Made by a program: the position numbers and the translations under genes. The notes beneath the pieces were generated by a model that was given only the letters and a program-made list of their open reading frames with translations, made no database searches and had not been told where the DNA came from. DNA of 64,000 nt from Nemania diffusa (taxonomy: Eukaryota > Ascomycota > Sordariomycetes > Xylariales > Xylariaceae): the NCBI GenBank assembly GCA_038501195.1, contig JBBPUQ010000004.1, forward strand, positions 992,001 through 1,056,000, read 5' to 3'. Below are positions 1 to 11,824 of this stretch, piece by piece; the first letter of the stretch is position 1, and every line of letters begins with the position of its first letter.

Positions 1-1869
1 ACATTATCTATTTTCGCTCGAGAGTCTAGACCAAACCACGTAACAGTGCTACAATTCTATTACGTCACCATGTATCGTGAAACCCGAAGCCAAGCACATA
101 TCATAGCTCTAAAATTTGCAAAACTAGTTAACTTATTTACAACCCAGCAGGAGGCAAATATTTATATCAGATTATAGCCAAGCGATAGTTAGGCTGAGAA
201 TCATTCCCTGGAGCACCATATTATCTGCCACGGAACAGAACTGCAATGCTAAACCACAACACCACTGATGCAGAGCACAAGTAGAACGTTGTTAAGGTGG
301 GAACCTAGGCCGTTTGCAGGTCTTATATATGGGACCATGACATTACCTCCGCACCGATACAGGGCAAGAAAGTATTCAGCAAGTATTAATAAATATTCCT
401 CACATAGGCTAGAAAATTTATCTAGTTTCCCAAAAGTGGCATATCTAGTTTTCAGTTTCAAGTTTCTAGACTCGCACTTCAACATAACCATTACAGACAA
501 CATCCCTCAGGATATAGATTTGGTTTCTGGAATGACACAGTCGACTTCCGCCGGCTTTATTTTTGACGCCTCATTCTATCTACAACCTTTGTATGTGTCC
601 TTCACATTACTTTATACAAATCAAATCTCTATTCTAACAGCCGGAAAGATTACGAAAGCCCGTGTGGAAGGTATCGTTATAGCCAGCTGCCTTGTTAAGT
701 GTATGACAGACTTGTAGTTAGTATTCTAATATACGCGGCTATATGCTAGAAGCACTGATAGAGTAGTGGACGTTGAATTAAAGCATATAAACCAAGTAAC
801 CAGGTAATTTTAGGCTCGCAGAAGAAAGAAAGCAGCAGGAGCTGATCACGTGTTTCGTATGCGCATGTATGTATGTGGTCATCATTGAGTTCATGCTAGG
901 AAAATTGTGGAACCCTAGTTTGTGTAACTTTGATCTAACAACCGGATTCGTTCCGCCGTCGAGGAAGGTTCAGCTACAACATCTACCTTCAGTGGGGCAC
1001 TGCTAGATAGGTATTTATGGAGGGGAAGATTTAGTGCCTCAAGTTAACTTCAAGCTCAAACCCATAAAATATGACAGTCATTTCTATACCAGGGTGGGTA
1101 GGTAGGGCTTGCTAAAGGTCACAAGTATCCTAGCACATTCTCAGACCGAGTTGGCCAGGTGTCTTGGCGTTTGATGATAGATAGTTTGTTCAACGCCAAG
1201 AATAAATTCATCTTCTCATAATGTGGAGCAACAAGATGCGACAGAAAATCGGATGAGGAAATATTATGTTAACTACGGTATTGTTACTATGTTTGGCCTC
1301 GGAGTGAATATAGAGGTTACTATAGTTGATAGGAGGCCCTTATTACCTCTGTCACGATCCTATATATAAGAGCTACAGACGGTCAAGGGTCCTACCTTCA
1401 CTACTTTCTACTTTTGGTAGTGTCGTGGTCGTTGCAGTTCTGTTGGGTGACAAACTTCTGGGGATTAAAATGCAGTTATCACTAGACACTCTGGGCTACC
1501 TAAATCTCACGATTATTGTGCTTCCAAACACCTGCATCTCTGAACTGTGGCATAAAAAAAAACAACGATTTCCGACCCGGTGACCAATTCGCTAGAAAAG
1601 CCTGCAGACCCCATCTCACAAATAACCTACAAATCTTTGAAATGCCACAATCCCTGGTCCTGATTGTCTCCCTAAAAATTGACTGGCATGAGCGGCCTTG
1701 TCAGCTACCCTAAATAATGCCAAGTCTTTTGCGCCTCCAAGGATGTGATTAGACTTAAAACCCAGAGTCAGAGTGTAAAGATGCATAAAAGCCGCTGTTT
1801 AGCTTCGCTGTAGAAGGATGAGAGAACCTGTTGTAATAAGGGGGCGGTGTGAATATAACCATGTTCCCT
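1..1869. other. Gene-poor stretch
   Basis: I see no supportable gene here. Open frames on either strand are short, begin at non-ATG codons or have no recognisable protein character. The sequence is AT-leaning background with scattered GTAGGTA-type words. Confidence 0.6.
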
Positions 1870-3036
1870 TCACTCTTCTTCTTCCAACAAGGCCTCGAGC
1901 TCCGAAATAGTCGGAGAGGGTGGGGAGACTGCTGGTTTATCTTCTTCTTCTTCCTCTAGCAAGGCTTCGAGCTCTGAAATAGTAGGAGAGGATGGGGCGA
2001 CTGTTGGTTTATCTTCTTCTTCTAGCAAGGCCTCGAGCTCCGAAATAGTCGGCGAAGATGGAGCGAATGCTGGTTTATTATCATCCTCGTTGTCACGATT
2101 GACTATAGTTATCACGTTTAACAAAGGAGTACCGGCCGTGTCGGAAGCGGATGACTGTGGGGGAGTCGCCAAGCTCTCAGCAGGCTCAGGTGTCGCCTTC
2201 TTCTTGGTCCTCTGCTTCTTCGCGGGCCTTGGTTCGTCGGCGTCTTCATTTTCGGCCGCAGCCCTCTTTCGACCACGCTTTTTCGCGGGCTCAGCATTAG
2301 GCGGGAGCTGAGTCTCCTCCACAGGGGGCACAGGTGGCGTCTTTTCACTAGCAGTTGATGTAGACCGCTGCCTGGCGGAAGCAGCCGATTTGCCCACGGT
2401 CTTCTTCGGCTTCGCGGCCAGCGCCGCGCGGATCTCCTCTTCGGGGGCACCGGAGTCGCGCAAGGACTTCTCGAACTCTTTCTTGGACATGTTGATCCCG
2501 GCAGCTCGGAGCTCTTCCCAGCTGATAGATAATCTTTCTGGGCCTGTTTCATCACGAAACTCGCCGATCTTGAGTTCCTCGGCGATTTTTCCAGATTTGA
2601 TGCCGAGTGCTATCGCCCGCTGCTGGCCAAGTGTACCCGCCACAGTGGTAGGCCCCTGTGGCGTTGAAAGAGTTAGGTTATGGTCTAGGCGTTGAGTTGT
2701 CTTGCACGGTGGAAGTGGTGGTGATTTTATACGTGCCAAGGAAGTACAGTATGTTCAGTGGCATACGTTCGGGAGGAAAGATGGGAAGTAGTGAAGCTAC
2801 AAGCATAGGATTGTTCTCGGACACGATTTCTATGATGCATGGGTAACCATAGATCCACATACCTCCGGGAGCCACGAGTATTTCTTGCCGCCGAGTTTAC
2901 TACACGCGACTCGTAATGATGCTTCTTTTTCAGTCTCTGTGGCATCGGTGCGGTAGCTTGTGCGGATATCTTGACGGGCGAGACGCTTTTCCTTTTCTGC
3001 CTCCCACGCATCTCTCCCCACAATCTTTCTTGGCAT
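1870..3036 (-). CDS. Unrecognised basic/acidic, probably nuclear protein with C-terminal tandem repeats
   Basis: I do not recognise this gene. The model has two exons, 3036-2863 and 2655-1870, giving 319 residues. The intron has a GTATGT donor, a CTAAC branch point and a CACAG acceptor, and it is phase 0. The N-terminal exon is charged and ends in a GGKKYSWLP stretch that loosely recalls the C-terminal end of TAF4-type TFIID subunits; this resemblance is weak. A helical segment with KIAEELKIGEF and KKEFEKSLRDSGAPEEEI follows. A low-complexity part then carries KKRGRKR and PAKKQRTKKK clusters that look like nuclear localisation signals. The last roughly 70 residues are three copies of a 22-24-residue unit with the core PTISELEALLEEE. 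Placement in the nucleus is inferred from the basic clusters only. Confidence 0.7.
1873..2085 (-). repeat. Three tandem coding repeats (PTISELEALLEEE units)
   Basis: Three in-frame copies of a roughly 66-72-bp unit encode DKPxxxPxSPTISELEALLEEE at the C-terminus of the 319-residue protein. The copies differ slightly in the length of the acidic run and at synonymous sites, so they look like an expansion that could still change copy number. Confidence 0.8.
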
Positions 3037-4849
3037 CTTGATGTTTCTGAATGGGGTCTGTTAGTTTCAGGGAATAGCTTGAAGCCAGGTTGGTGAGATA
3101 TGGTAGAAGAGAAAAATAAAGAGGTTCATAGGCAGATAGACGCACGTAGGGAGAGATGGTTGTGCAAGAGTTGTGTGATATCAATAGGGTTCATTCCACA
3201 GAAGCTGAAAGTATCGGTAGAATTAGTTTTCAATGGTGCCTCATCCACCTTGGTACAGGTTGAACTCGAAGTTGTTTATTAGCGCTGAGAGTAGTGAGAT
3301 GTGGTATGTAGGTTGAACTTGATGCGAAGGAAGGGTATTGTTGCGCCGATCCTCGTCACCAGATAGAGAAACAAACACACTTGGGGTTATGTATTTGATC
3401 ACAAGCGCTAAAACAAGTGCTATTGAGTTCCTGATATACTGGAGATGCTGAAGAAAGTCCTCGTATCAAAATCGTGGTTGAGTTAGAAGACCTGACTTGG
3501 GGGTCGAGATAGTTGTAGAAAGGTAGTTGTAACGATAGTGAAGGAAGTGAGAGTTCAATGGCGGTTCTGTGGCGGGATTATAGTTACAGTGTGAATGGAA
3601 AGTGGTAGTTACGCATGTTGTTTGCCACGATAGGGAATAATGAGGCCTCAATAGCTTATTTATTACCTACAACGGATAAGTGGTTGCGAGAGGGCACGAA
3701 TACCATCTGGATATGTTACGCGCCCAGGGATAATAAAAGTAATCTGTTTGATAACTAGTGTCGGTACGATACCAATCATGTGGTCTAGAAGTGAGGCCAA
3801 AGACCATGTCCCCGTGACCAATTTCAATAATTGACAAACTCACACTGCATCTGCTTTCTTCCAGCTATAGTTAATAACAGTTTGAAAGTGATTGAGCTCC
3901 TGGCATGCTAACTAGGTACAGCACCAGGAAGCAATTACGTTTTGAAAATCAAGCTTAGATGCTACTAAGATCCCGAGGCCCAGGTGAGACTGAAAAGATC
4001 TATAGGCGCCCAGGTAGAGTAGAAACTAACAGCTAATAATTTTTCTAGTAGATATTTTAATTATATATTAATTTTATGCTACCTTGTAGCTACTAAATGC
4101 TTTATTTTTTTCAGCTGCGCTAAACTCCTCACTTAGACACCTGACGTGACCTAGCTTATCAGTTTACTTGAACTCCCTCCAAAAATCGTAAAGTTGACTA
4201 TTGGACTTTCGCAAATCCCCCAAAGGGGAGGTCGTCTGCTAGCCAGAGATAAATATATCATATTTATAAAGGCTCAATTCTGATAACCTGAGATTAGTGT
4301 AGCGCTGGTTGAAGCTGGAGTTGACATGGATAAGTATTACTGAAGAGCTCCCCAGTTAGCGAATTAAGCACAACAATCGATACAATAGTCTAGTAGGAGG
4401 AGCCATGATTTTCTTGTGAAATATATTGTTTCGCAAGAATTAGAAAAACTTCCACTTTTCTTCGGTTCGCACCGTCACGAATATGTCGGCCATTTTGTAC
4501 ATAGCTAGCTGTATCGTAGCACGGTAGACACCGCTAATAATTAGTGTACGAGAACATACTAGCAATTATATTGAGCATCAACAAATATTAACTACAGACA
4601 TCGGCCATAGAGTAATATCCCCCCCCCCCCCCCACCGCTTAGGAGACTACACAGTAGACTAGGGAATGATTCCCAATATTGGCCTCGCCCTCTTTTCTGC
4701 TGCCTAGATGTGACATACTAATAGCGTGGCGATGAAGACTATTGGGATAGAAGCAGCTTCTTCAAAGCCCATCCATTCCAGGATGGATTGGCGCGGTATA
4801 TTATAACTCACGGTGCACATGACAGTTACGCGGTCTCCAACCTTAAGGT
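3037..4849. other. Gene-poor stretch with a C15 homopolymer
   Basis: No gene is supportable. A run of 15 C residues lies at 4619-4633 in otherwise AT-leaning sequence. The first part (3037 to about 3650) is probably the 5' region of the leftward gene at 1870-3036. Confidence 0.5.
4619..4633 (+). repeat. C15 homopolymer
   Basis: Fifteen consecutive C residues in an AT-leaning intergenic region. Confidence 0.95.
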
Positions 4850-5275
4850 CCCGAGTCAGATCTTACCGTACCTTGAAATTGGCACCTGCGGCCTCCACCT
4901 CTACCTCTACCCATACCACGTCCAAGTCTGTCTCTTCCAGGTAGATCTCGTACCCAAGTTCAGGAAGCTAACTCGGTCCGCTCGCAGCTTAATTATGCTT
5001 TCGCCCTCTCATAAACTCTTCTCAGCGGGGTTTGAGTGGTAGATCTCAATATCTAGTTTAATTCGTTGTATATTCAGAACGCCGTTATGTTTGACATATT
5101 CTCGCTCGGTTATTCTGGTGCGGATTACGTCGTCTGTTTCTAAAAATAGTAATGAATTGTCGCCAGCTCCGACGTTGCGATCCGGTATTGAGCGTAGTAA
5201 GCTTTGCACGAGATCTTCAAGTCGCATGGCGCGAAACAGCTCGTAAACGAAGGCGCCCTTATGAGGGTTCGTCAC
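4850..5275 (-). pseudogene. Possible gene remnant or unsolved spliced gene
   Basis: The minus strand at 5275-5009 encodes about 88 residues of ordinary protein character, with AFVYELFRAMRLEDLVQSLL near its start. It ends in a stop. About 80 bp further on, another frame encodes a second stretch (LPELGYEIYLEETDLD, then VVWVEVEVEAAGA) ending near 4860. The two could be exons or pieces of a decayed gene. There is no convincing ATG and I found no clean donor-acceptor pair joining them. I do not recognise a family. Confidence 0.3.
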
Positions 5276-6905
5276 ATACGTAGGTTACGAGCCCATCGTC
5301 ACCCATAGCAGTGGTGGTAGATCGGATGTAAAGAGAGACTGCAAACACCTCCATTGTGCCGCGGAAGGATTGGTAAGAATAGGTCGTATGAATTTGTCGA
5401 GAAATCTTTTATTCTAAATGGTGGTAATAACGGAGCTGAAAGAACAGGGTTATTACTAACTGTTAGTATTGTTCTAACGTTCTGATTGGAGCTTCAACGA
5501 ATGAGACAAAGATAACTGTGGCAGTAAGCTAGTAGAGGATTTCTCAGGGCCTTCGTGAATGCTTGGTATAAACCGGTCCCAGTATTGTAGATCGTGTCCG
5601 TGAGCCTTGACATTGTTTCCAATTTCTTGAATGCATCTAATATCTGGCAACCGCGATGACTTGACGGGATCACCGAGGCCTACAAGCCACCCATGAGTTT
5701 AGTGTAAATAGATATGATGAATAGGTATTGTTTGTTAGGAAGAGACGAGCATATACAAGTAGTCAAGAGACGAAAATGTCGAGCTAGAAATGTAGTATCT
5801 ATCCTCGCGTAAATACTGATTGCTTAAGTGGTTCAACTGGCCCCCTTGTATTAAAATGTTACCTCGGATACTGCTCCGATTGGTGCACCTGGTTAACCAT
5901 GTGCATAGCCCCGCTATTCCCAAAGCTTCGCGCAGTACTTTCCACGACGCAGAGAATGTCGTCGACTCCCGTCCGTGATCAGAGAACAACAATCACCTCT
6001 TCGATCAGCGCTACGCTCAATCGCCAACAATGGCGCCACTTTCTGGGCCACCAAATGCTGACCAAGGTGTTGCTTTAAAGGATCGCGAGTCTCGAGATAT
6101 CCGAACCATACGCAAGTTCAACAAGAACTCCCTAAACCGAGCCGGTCAAAGAACTACCCCTTAGTTCCGCCACATCCTATGACTCTAGCGACGTATAAAA
6201 ACCAAGACCGAGAAATGCTATACTTGTTCCGAACAATCGTCGGTGGAATGGGCAATCAAGTGATACAATATGGAGGGCTTGAGATATATTGTCTAGTGCT
6301 ATCCCGGAGCTTAAAAAGTTGGATCCCCTACGACATAAAAAGCATCTGATAATAGTTGGATAATTCTTTCATTTGGTGTATATATGTGTGTGAGGAGCCC
6401 TTTTATTCTACCTTTTAACCTGTCGTGCTGAAATGACAGTTAATAAGGAGCATTCTGACTTTTTATTTAAGCCATTTAATTTCGCACCTCTCTTAGGAAT
6501 ACAAACCTTCCAAGTTTCAAATGGGTCTTAGTAATTAAATTAAGAGAGCTCGAGAAGGTTGTAGTTACTTCCTATCAAGAAGTTGATGTGTATAAGCTAT
6601 TAAATTAGGGTTGAGTAGACCCAAGGCCCACTACGCCTTAGTAAATTGAAAGAGATCGAAGCATAGTATCACTGACCATCTATCCATTACAACATACATA
6701 TAATGAAACGTGACGCGTGTGTAGGGTAGAATGCTTATTTGCAAGTATTATTACAATGATAGTATTGAATACTTGTATAAGTCCCTGAAGGTTAACTGTA
6801 AAATCGCTTTTGAAGGCAGCTCATGCCCTCCCTAACCTATTAAACGGTCCCTATTGTGAAAAACGGTCCTCGAAAATCGATACACGGTAGATTGAGAATG
6901 GTCGC
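5276..6905. other. Intergenic stretch
   Basis: Nothing supportable was seen. Open frames here are short and compositionally like the surrounding non-coding DNA. Confidence 0.5.
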
Positions 6906-8314
6906 TCAGGTTTTTCTGAAAACTCGACCAGCGGGACCAACCAGCATCTCATCAGGGACAGCGACGCAAAGTCCGTTCTTGTTGCTCACCCATCTGACAA
7001 AGATGGGACTTGGCTTCTGGGCGTCGGGATCTGGTGTTGATTCCATTCCGCCCTGGCCCTTGCCCTTGGTCTTTGGTGCTTGCTTCTTGAGCAGTTTATT
7101 AATAGTTTCCATCTATAAATTTCAATGTTAATAATAACCGAAAACAGGCATTACCCAAATAATAAAATACGAGGCTTTCTCTCAAGTGAGAATTTGATCA
7201 ACATTGTCACCTTACCTTGACTTCTTCGTTGCGCTTTTCACTGAGATTGCGCCGACGACGAGCCATCTCGGCACGACGCATAGATAGTTCTTCGGCGGTG
7301 AAGTGTTTCTTGGCTTGTACCTCTGTATGCAATAATGAGTAAAAATACCCTAACTAGACCTTCCTGTTTGTGTAACTTACCATCAGAGAGTTTCATGAGT
7401 GCGTCGCCGTTTTCTTCGAAGCGAGCCCTTTGCCGCTTTGTCATCTTGGTCAAGTCAGGGGTCTCAGCTTGGCTACCATCGTCGTCACTACCAAGGTCGC
7501 CCTCTTCTATGGGCTCTGCTTCCTCGATCTCTTCGTCTTCCCCTTCTGCGTCTTCGTCGTCGCCCCCGCCGACTTTGACGGTATCTTGAATTTCATCTGC
7601 ATCGCTCTCCAACTCACTGAGTTCTTCGTCGTCATCGCTGTCTTTGGCGTGAGAGGCCGTAGCTTTTGAGGCTGAAGGCTTCGCCGTGGCCCTGGATTTA
7701 CTGGTACCAGTTTTCTTAGTGGATGGCTTGGAGACTTTGATGACAGGGGCTGGTGGCGGGATGACGCTCATATCCATGTCGTCGTCTTCACCTTCGGCGT
7801 CTTCTTCACCTTCATCATCCTCGTCCCCCTCAGCGTCGATGTCCATCGTGTCTTCAACGACAATCTCACCCTCGGCATCCTCTTCGTCGTCCATCATCTC
7901 TTCGTCCTCTCCCTCTGCATCCTCGTCATCGTCGTCCTCATCGTCGTCGTCGCTACTGTCGACGACGTAACTTTTCTTCTGAGATCGATTTCTCTTACCC
8001 TGGATGATTTCGCCGCCGGAAAAACTCTCACGGGCGGCCTGGCGGGCTGACTGAGCGGAGTGACTCGACGTAGCTTGGCGGAGCTTACTTGCCGGAAGCT
8101 TAACTGTGAAGTGAACATGGTGGTTAGAATCTGAGGGCGAGGAGGGAGGGCCGCGCGAGATGGACGCCGCGGCGCTCTTACCCTCAGATCGGCGCGAAGC
8201 TCTTGATGACATGATCCTCCCGGTCCGACTGCTGATGTGGTTATCGCTGTCGACCATGTCAGTGATTGTCTTATTTGCCCGCTGGGCAGCAGCGCGACGA
8301 GGGCGAGACGCCAT
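6906..8314 (-). CDS. ies2: INO80 chromatin-remodelling complex subunit Ies2 (PAPA-1 domain)
   Basis: Three exons (8314-7381, 7322-7216, 7112-6906) encode 415 residues. Introns begin GTAAGT and GTAAGG and end CAG and TAG. The N-terminal half is basic, then strongly acidic, with repeated DAEGEDEE words. The conserved core starts near residue 290 with KMTKRQRARFEE. It continues across the first intron into VQAKKHFTAEELSMRRAEMA and RRRRNLSEKRNEE, and then METINKLLKKQAPK. This is the PAPA-1-like region that defines Ies2/INO80B. The C-terminus contains IFVRWVSNKNGLCVAVPDE, also conserved in fungal Ies2. In yeast, Ies2 is a nuclear subunit that activates the Ino80 ATPase and nucleosome sliding. The first exon alone reads on past its donor to a stop, so the splice sites matter for a correct product. 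Confidence 0.92.
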
Positions 8315-10672
8315 GTCGGATTGCCGATATCCTGCCCGGAACTTGCAAGGTGGCGGTGGCTGGTCAATAGCGGGAGGGACGGGTGTGCAGGCCGTGGGAT
8401 TGGGCGGATTGGCTCGACTAGTCTACTGGATTGGTCTAAGATGCACGGGGTATTTTATAATGACGACGATGATGTGGCTGCTGCTGACAGCGGTGGGGAT
8501 GATGACAGGTGAGTTGAAGTCGGTGTTGTTATTTTTTTTAAGGTGGCTTATGTGTGCGTGTGTGTTTCTATGTGCGCGAGGAAAGATGCATGTGGTGAAT
8601 GTGATAAGCCGGCGCGCGGCCAAAGATGGAGAAGAGACAATGAGAGAAGGGGCCGTGACACACGGCCGTCGTGGCGAACAGCCGATGAGGTAGGTAGTGC
8701 AGGTAGCTTGCCGTAGGGCTTAGATGGCTCTTTGATTGGGGGTTTGCACCTGGCCTGGTCTCAACTGATTGACTGATTGCGGATGGGGATTGGAGGAACC
8801 TTGACCACTTGGTTTTTCGTTGGCGACACAGCAACCACCAGCCTCCTCTATCCCATCCCACCTGCTCTGTCTGTCTGTCTGGCTCTTTCCTTATCGTTCT
8901 CTCCGTCGCCTCAGTTGGCAGACGGAAAAGACAGGCCGCCGACAGTCGACAACTCAGCAGACTTGAGTTTTTCTTGTTTTTTTTTTTATTTATAGCAAAG
9001 GCTATTAAACAACATAGACGACAGACAGGTCCTGCAGCCCACAAAGCACACTTCGCAGCTGGGATCAGCCTAGCCGCATGCTGTACGCAGGGAGGTTTCA
9101 TTGTCCATGTGATTGATTGAATGATTGATTGACAGACTGATCCATCCATACGCCGTCGGTCAATCCAAGTGAGCGGTGACCGCTGGCGGCTGGCGAGAAA
9201 CTCAGACCAAGATTTGGGTTTGCGCAACCATCCTAAGTTCAGCGTTTCATCATGGGTGCAATCTACCAATCTCACTCATTTATTTTCTGTGTCTCTCACT
9301 CTAACCCCCGCTCCTTTCACGTGGGCGTCACCTTGAACTTCAAGGGAATTAAGAGGGGGCCCTTCCTCCTTCCTCCTTCTCCTTCTGGAAGGAATGGACT
9401 TGAAGTTGGAATGTGACAATAACGACAAACGCTTAACGACGACGACAACGACAACAGCTACAACAATAATAACGAGAGCAGTAGCAAGATCATTGGCACT
9501 TACGAGAAGCGAAACGACCTCGGAGGGATTGCCTGAGCAATCTTACGGTGGCTAGCGAGCGAATGGACGTGGGCGCTGTCGACGGGACCCGGATGCTCTC
9601 TTCAGCTGGCGCTTGAATGCGCTACAAGATATTCTTGGAGGTACAGGTTACCGTCGATTGGCGGTGCGACGCGGCGGCGGGACGCAATGCGACAGTCTAC
9701 ACCGAATAGCCTTTTTAACAAGTTTCCACACAAACACCCACAAACATACAGCAACGGGCACGCTGTTAGGTGAGTTCGCTTACTTTGGTCGTCGTCTCGG
9801 CGGTGAGTATGAGATGGTTGTTTTTTGTTGCGAGAAGCAGAGCGGAACTTGAAAGGAGTAATTGCTCGGTGTCTAGTAGCCCGAAGCTCGCCTTTGTTTT
9901 TCGTTAGAAGAGATTTTAATACTATTATTAATGATACTGCAATAAATAAATGTTGAGATATTCTTTCCCTCTAAACATTGAGTTCTGGTCAGATTGATAA
10001 CATCTTCTTAGGAGAGGAGGCGAATAGGTACTGAGATCAGTACACTCATTCACTAGACTAGAGGTATAGAGAGGTAGATGGGTAGTGGAGTGTACCTGCT
10101 GTAAAAGTCCAGTCACGTGCCGACTCTTCCTGAGTCGCGCTGCTATTGAGACAGAAGTTTGGTAGCGTATTCGCCCCACTCTCACATATTTATTTATACC
10201 CCTCTAGCCCTTTTCGGACATTCCCTAGATAGCTCCGACATCAACATTTCGGTATTAAGATGAGGATGCATCAATATTCTTCATTGGTAGAGGTATTGCT
10301 TTAAATTCATGCAGCTTATATAGTTAAAAGTTAGCTGCAGTATATATTTTAAGATATATTTTACTGGACTGAGAACTTCATCATTGTAGGTGTACACTTA
10401 GTCCATGCAGATTATACTGGGGAATATGCAAACTTAAGTTAGAAACAGGTACCTAACTTAAATAGGTAGGAAATAGGTCCCCGGACTACTGTAGGTACAC
10501 AACGCGAAGCTCGGCTGCATCTACCGAGGCAGCTTATGTTAATCCACCACCATACTACAGAATACCTACCTACCTACAGAGTACCATACACCACCTATCT
10601 ACACTCCAAGTTCACACTCATTTCCATACTGTACCTGTATCCCGTTTCGACGTAGAACCCTACATCCTCGCC
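8315..10672. promoter_or_regulatory. 2.36-kb divergent intergenic region between ies2 and the Pex14-like gene
   Basis: The two flanking genes are transcribed away from each other, so both promoters must lie here. The half next to ies2 is GC-richer and holds simple repeats: GTCT units near 8866-8882, GATT units near 9110-9130 and CGA/CAA-type triplets near 9437-9475. A 235-codon open frame upstream of ies2 on its strand is low-complexity leader sequence and I do not call it a gene. The half next to the peroxin gene has many TACCTACC words. Confidence 0.5.
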
Positions 10673-11824
10673 ATGGGAGATCCAAAGAAGCCTACCATTC
10701 CCGCGTGGCAGCAGGCCAATACCGAGGCCGACGTCACCGAGCCCGAAAACAGTACCCTCGAGCATGCCCGACAATTCCTCGATGATGACACCGTCAAAGC
10801 CGCTTCGCCCGAGGCGAAACGGGAATTCCTAAAGAGCAAAGGCCTTGACGACTCTCAGATCACTCAGCTGCTAGGTGGGCCTCAGGAAGAGAGTCAATCG
10901 CCTCCTGCTCCCCAGTCAGCTCCCGAATCTCCAGCAACAGCGCCGGCCGGTGATTTAGAGCAAGAGACAAGTTCCCACCAAGAAGCCAAAGAAGCGTCTT
11001 CGCCCTCCGTCGAAGATCCCTCGCCAGAAGCAGTATCTTCCACACCCGAAACACTCGAGATCCCTTCTTCACCGGCGGTGTCTTCAAGAACCGACAGTCC
11101 ACCTCCAATCATCACGTATCCCGAATTCCTCACAAAGCCCCAGCGCCCGCCGCCCCTCATAACCCCTTCGCGCCTCGCCAACATCCTCGCCGTCTCTGGT
11201 GGAGTGTGGGCTCTGATCTACGGCATCTCCGGCCTAGCCATTAGGCCAATGGTCGATAATCTCAACGATGCCCGCTCCGAGTACTACGAACATGTCAATA
11301 AAAACCTCTCCCAGCTAGTTGAGAAGCTCGAGGGCGCCGTGAGCGAAGTGCCGTACAAGAACGGGAAGCCACTGAAACCCCAACCCCAAGGTCGGGATGT
11401 TGACGACAATGAGAGCACGACTAGTGATCCGACCGAGCTCTTCCACCGCGATGTCGGCACACAGACGTCGCCGCCTCCGTCTCTCATTGGGTCTACATCT
11501 AATGCTAGCAACAGCAATGAGAGCCCCGTCGACGTTCAGGCACGCCACCTATCTGCCATCAGCGCGTCGCTGCGCGAGTTGACGCTCATACATACGCAAA
11601 AGGCCGAGAGCAACGCCGATTTAAGATCCGCGATTGGAGAGATCCGCGAGCAGGCTGACAAATTCTTGTATCCACCCGTCCAGAATTTCTCGGTGTATGG
11701 CGGGCTCAGTTATGGCCAGAGTTCGGAGCCCGCCGACGAGTTCAAGAACGCCAAAGACGCGATCCGCAGCGTCAAGGGCCTCTTCTTGAGCTCCAGGAGC
11801 TTCCCCGCCGTGACGACGAGATAG
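10673..11824 (+). CDS. Pex14-type peroxisomal import docking protein (Pex14/17, Pex33-like)
   Basis: A single exon encodes 383 residues from an ATG in good context (GCCATGGGA). Residues 28-69 (LEHARQFLDDDTVK, then REFLKSKGLDDSQITQLLG) match the N-terminal three-helix domain of Pex14, which binds the WxxxF motifs of the Pex5 import receptor at the peroxisome membrane. A Pro/Ser/Glu-rich linker follows. A hydrophobic segment at about 168-193 and a short helical stretch with heptad character (SEYYEHVNKNLSQLVEKLEG) come next. The C-terminal half is predicted disordered and ends in a basic tail. The order N-domain, linker, membrane segment and coil, and the length, fit the filamentous-fungal Pex14/17 (Pex33) class as well as Pex14 itself; I cannot decide between them from this sequence alone. 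Confidence 0.75.
   Translation: MGDPKKPTIPAWQQANTEADVTEPENSTLEHARQFLDDDTVKAASPEAKREFLKSKGLDDSQITQLLGGPQEESQSPPAPQSAPESPATAPAGDLEQETSSHQEAKEASSPSVEDPSPEAVSSTPETLEIPSSPAVSSRTDSPPPIITYPEFLTKPQRPPPLITPSRLANILAVSGGVWALIYGISGLAIRPMVDNLNDARSEYYEHVNKNLSQLVEKLEGAVSEVPYKNGKPLKPQPQGRDVDDNESTTSDPTELFHRDVGTQTSPPPSLIGSTSNASNSNESPVDVQARHLSAISASLRELTLIHTQKAESNADLRSAIGEIREQADKFLYPPVQNFSVYGGLSYGQSSEPADEFKNAKDAIRSVKGLFLSSRSFPAVTTR

Noticed and set aside
8568..9275. A 235-codon open frame upstream of ies2 on the same strand
   Set aside because: Low-complexity composition, no recognisable domain and a position in the leader and promoter of ies2. It is most likely chance.
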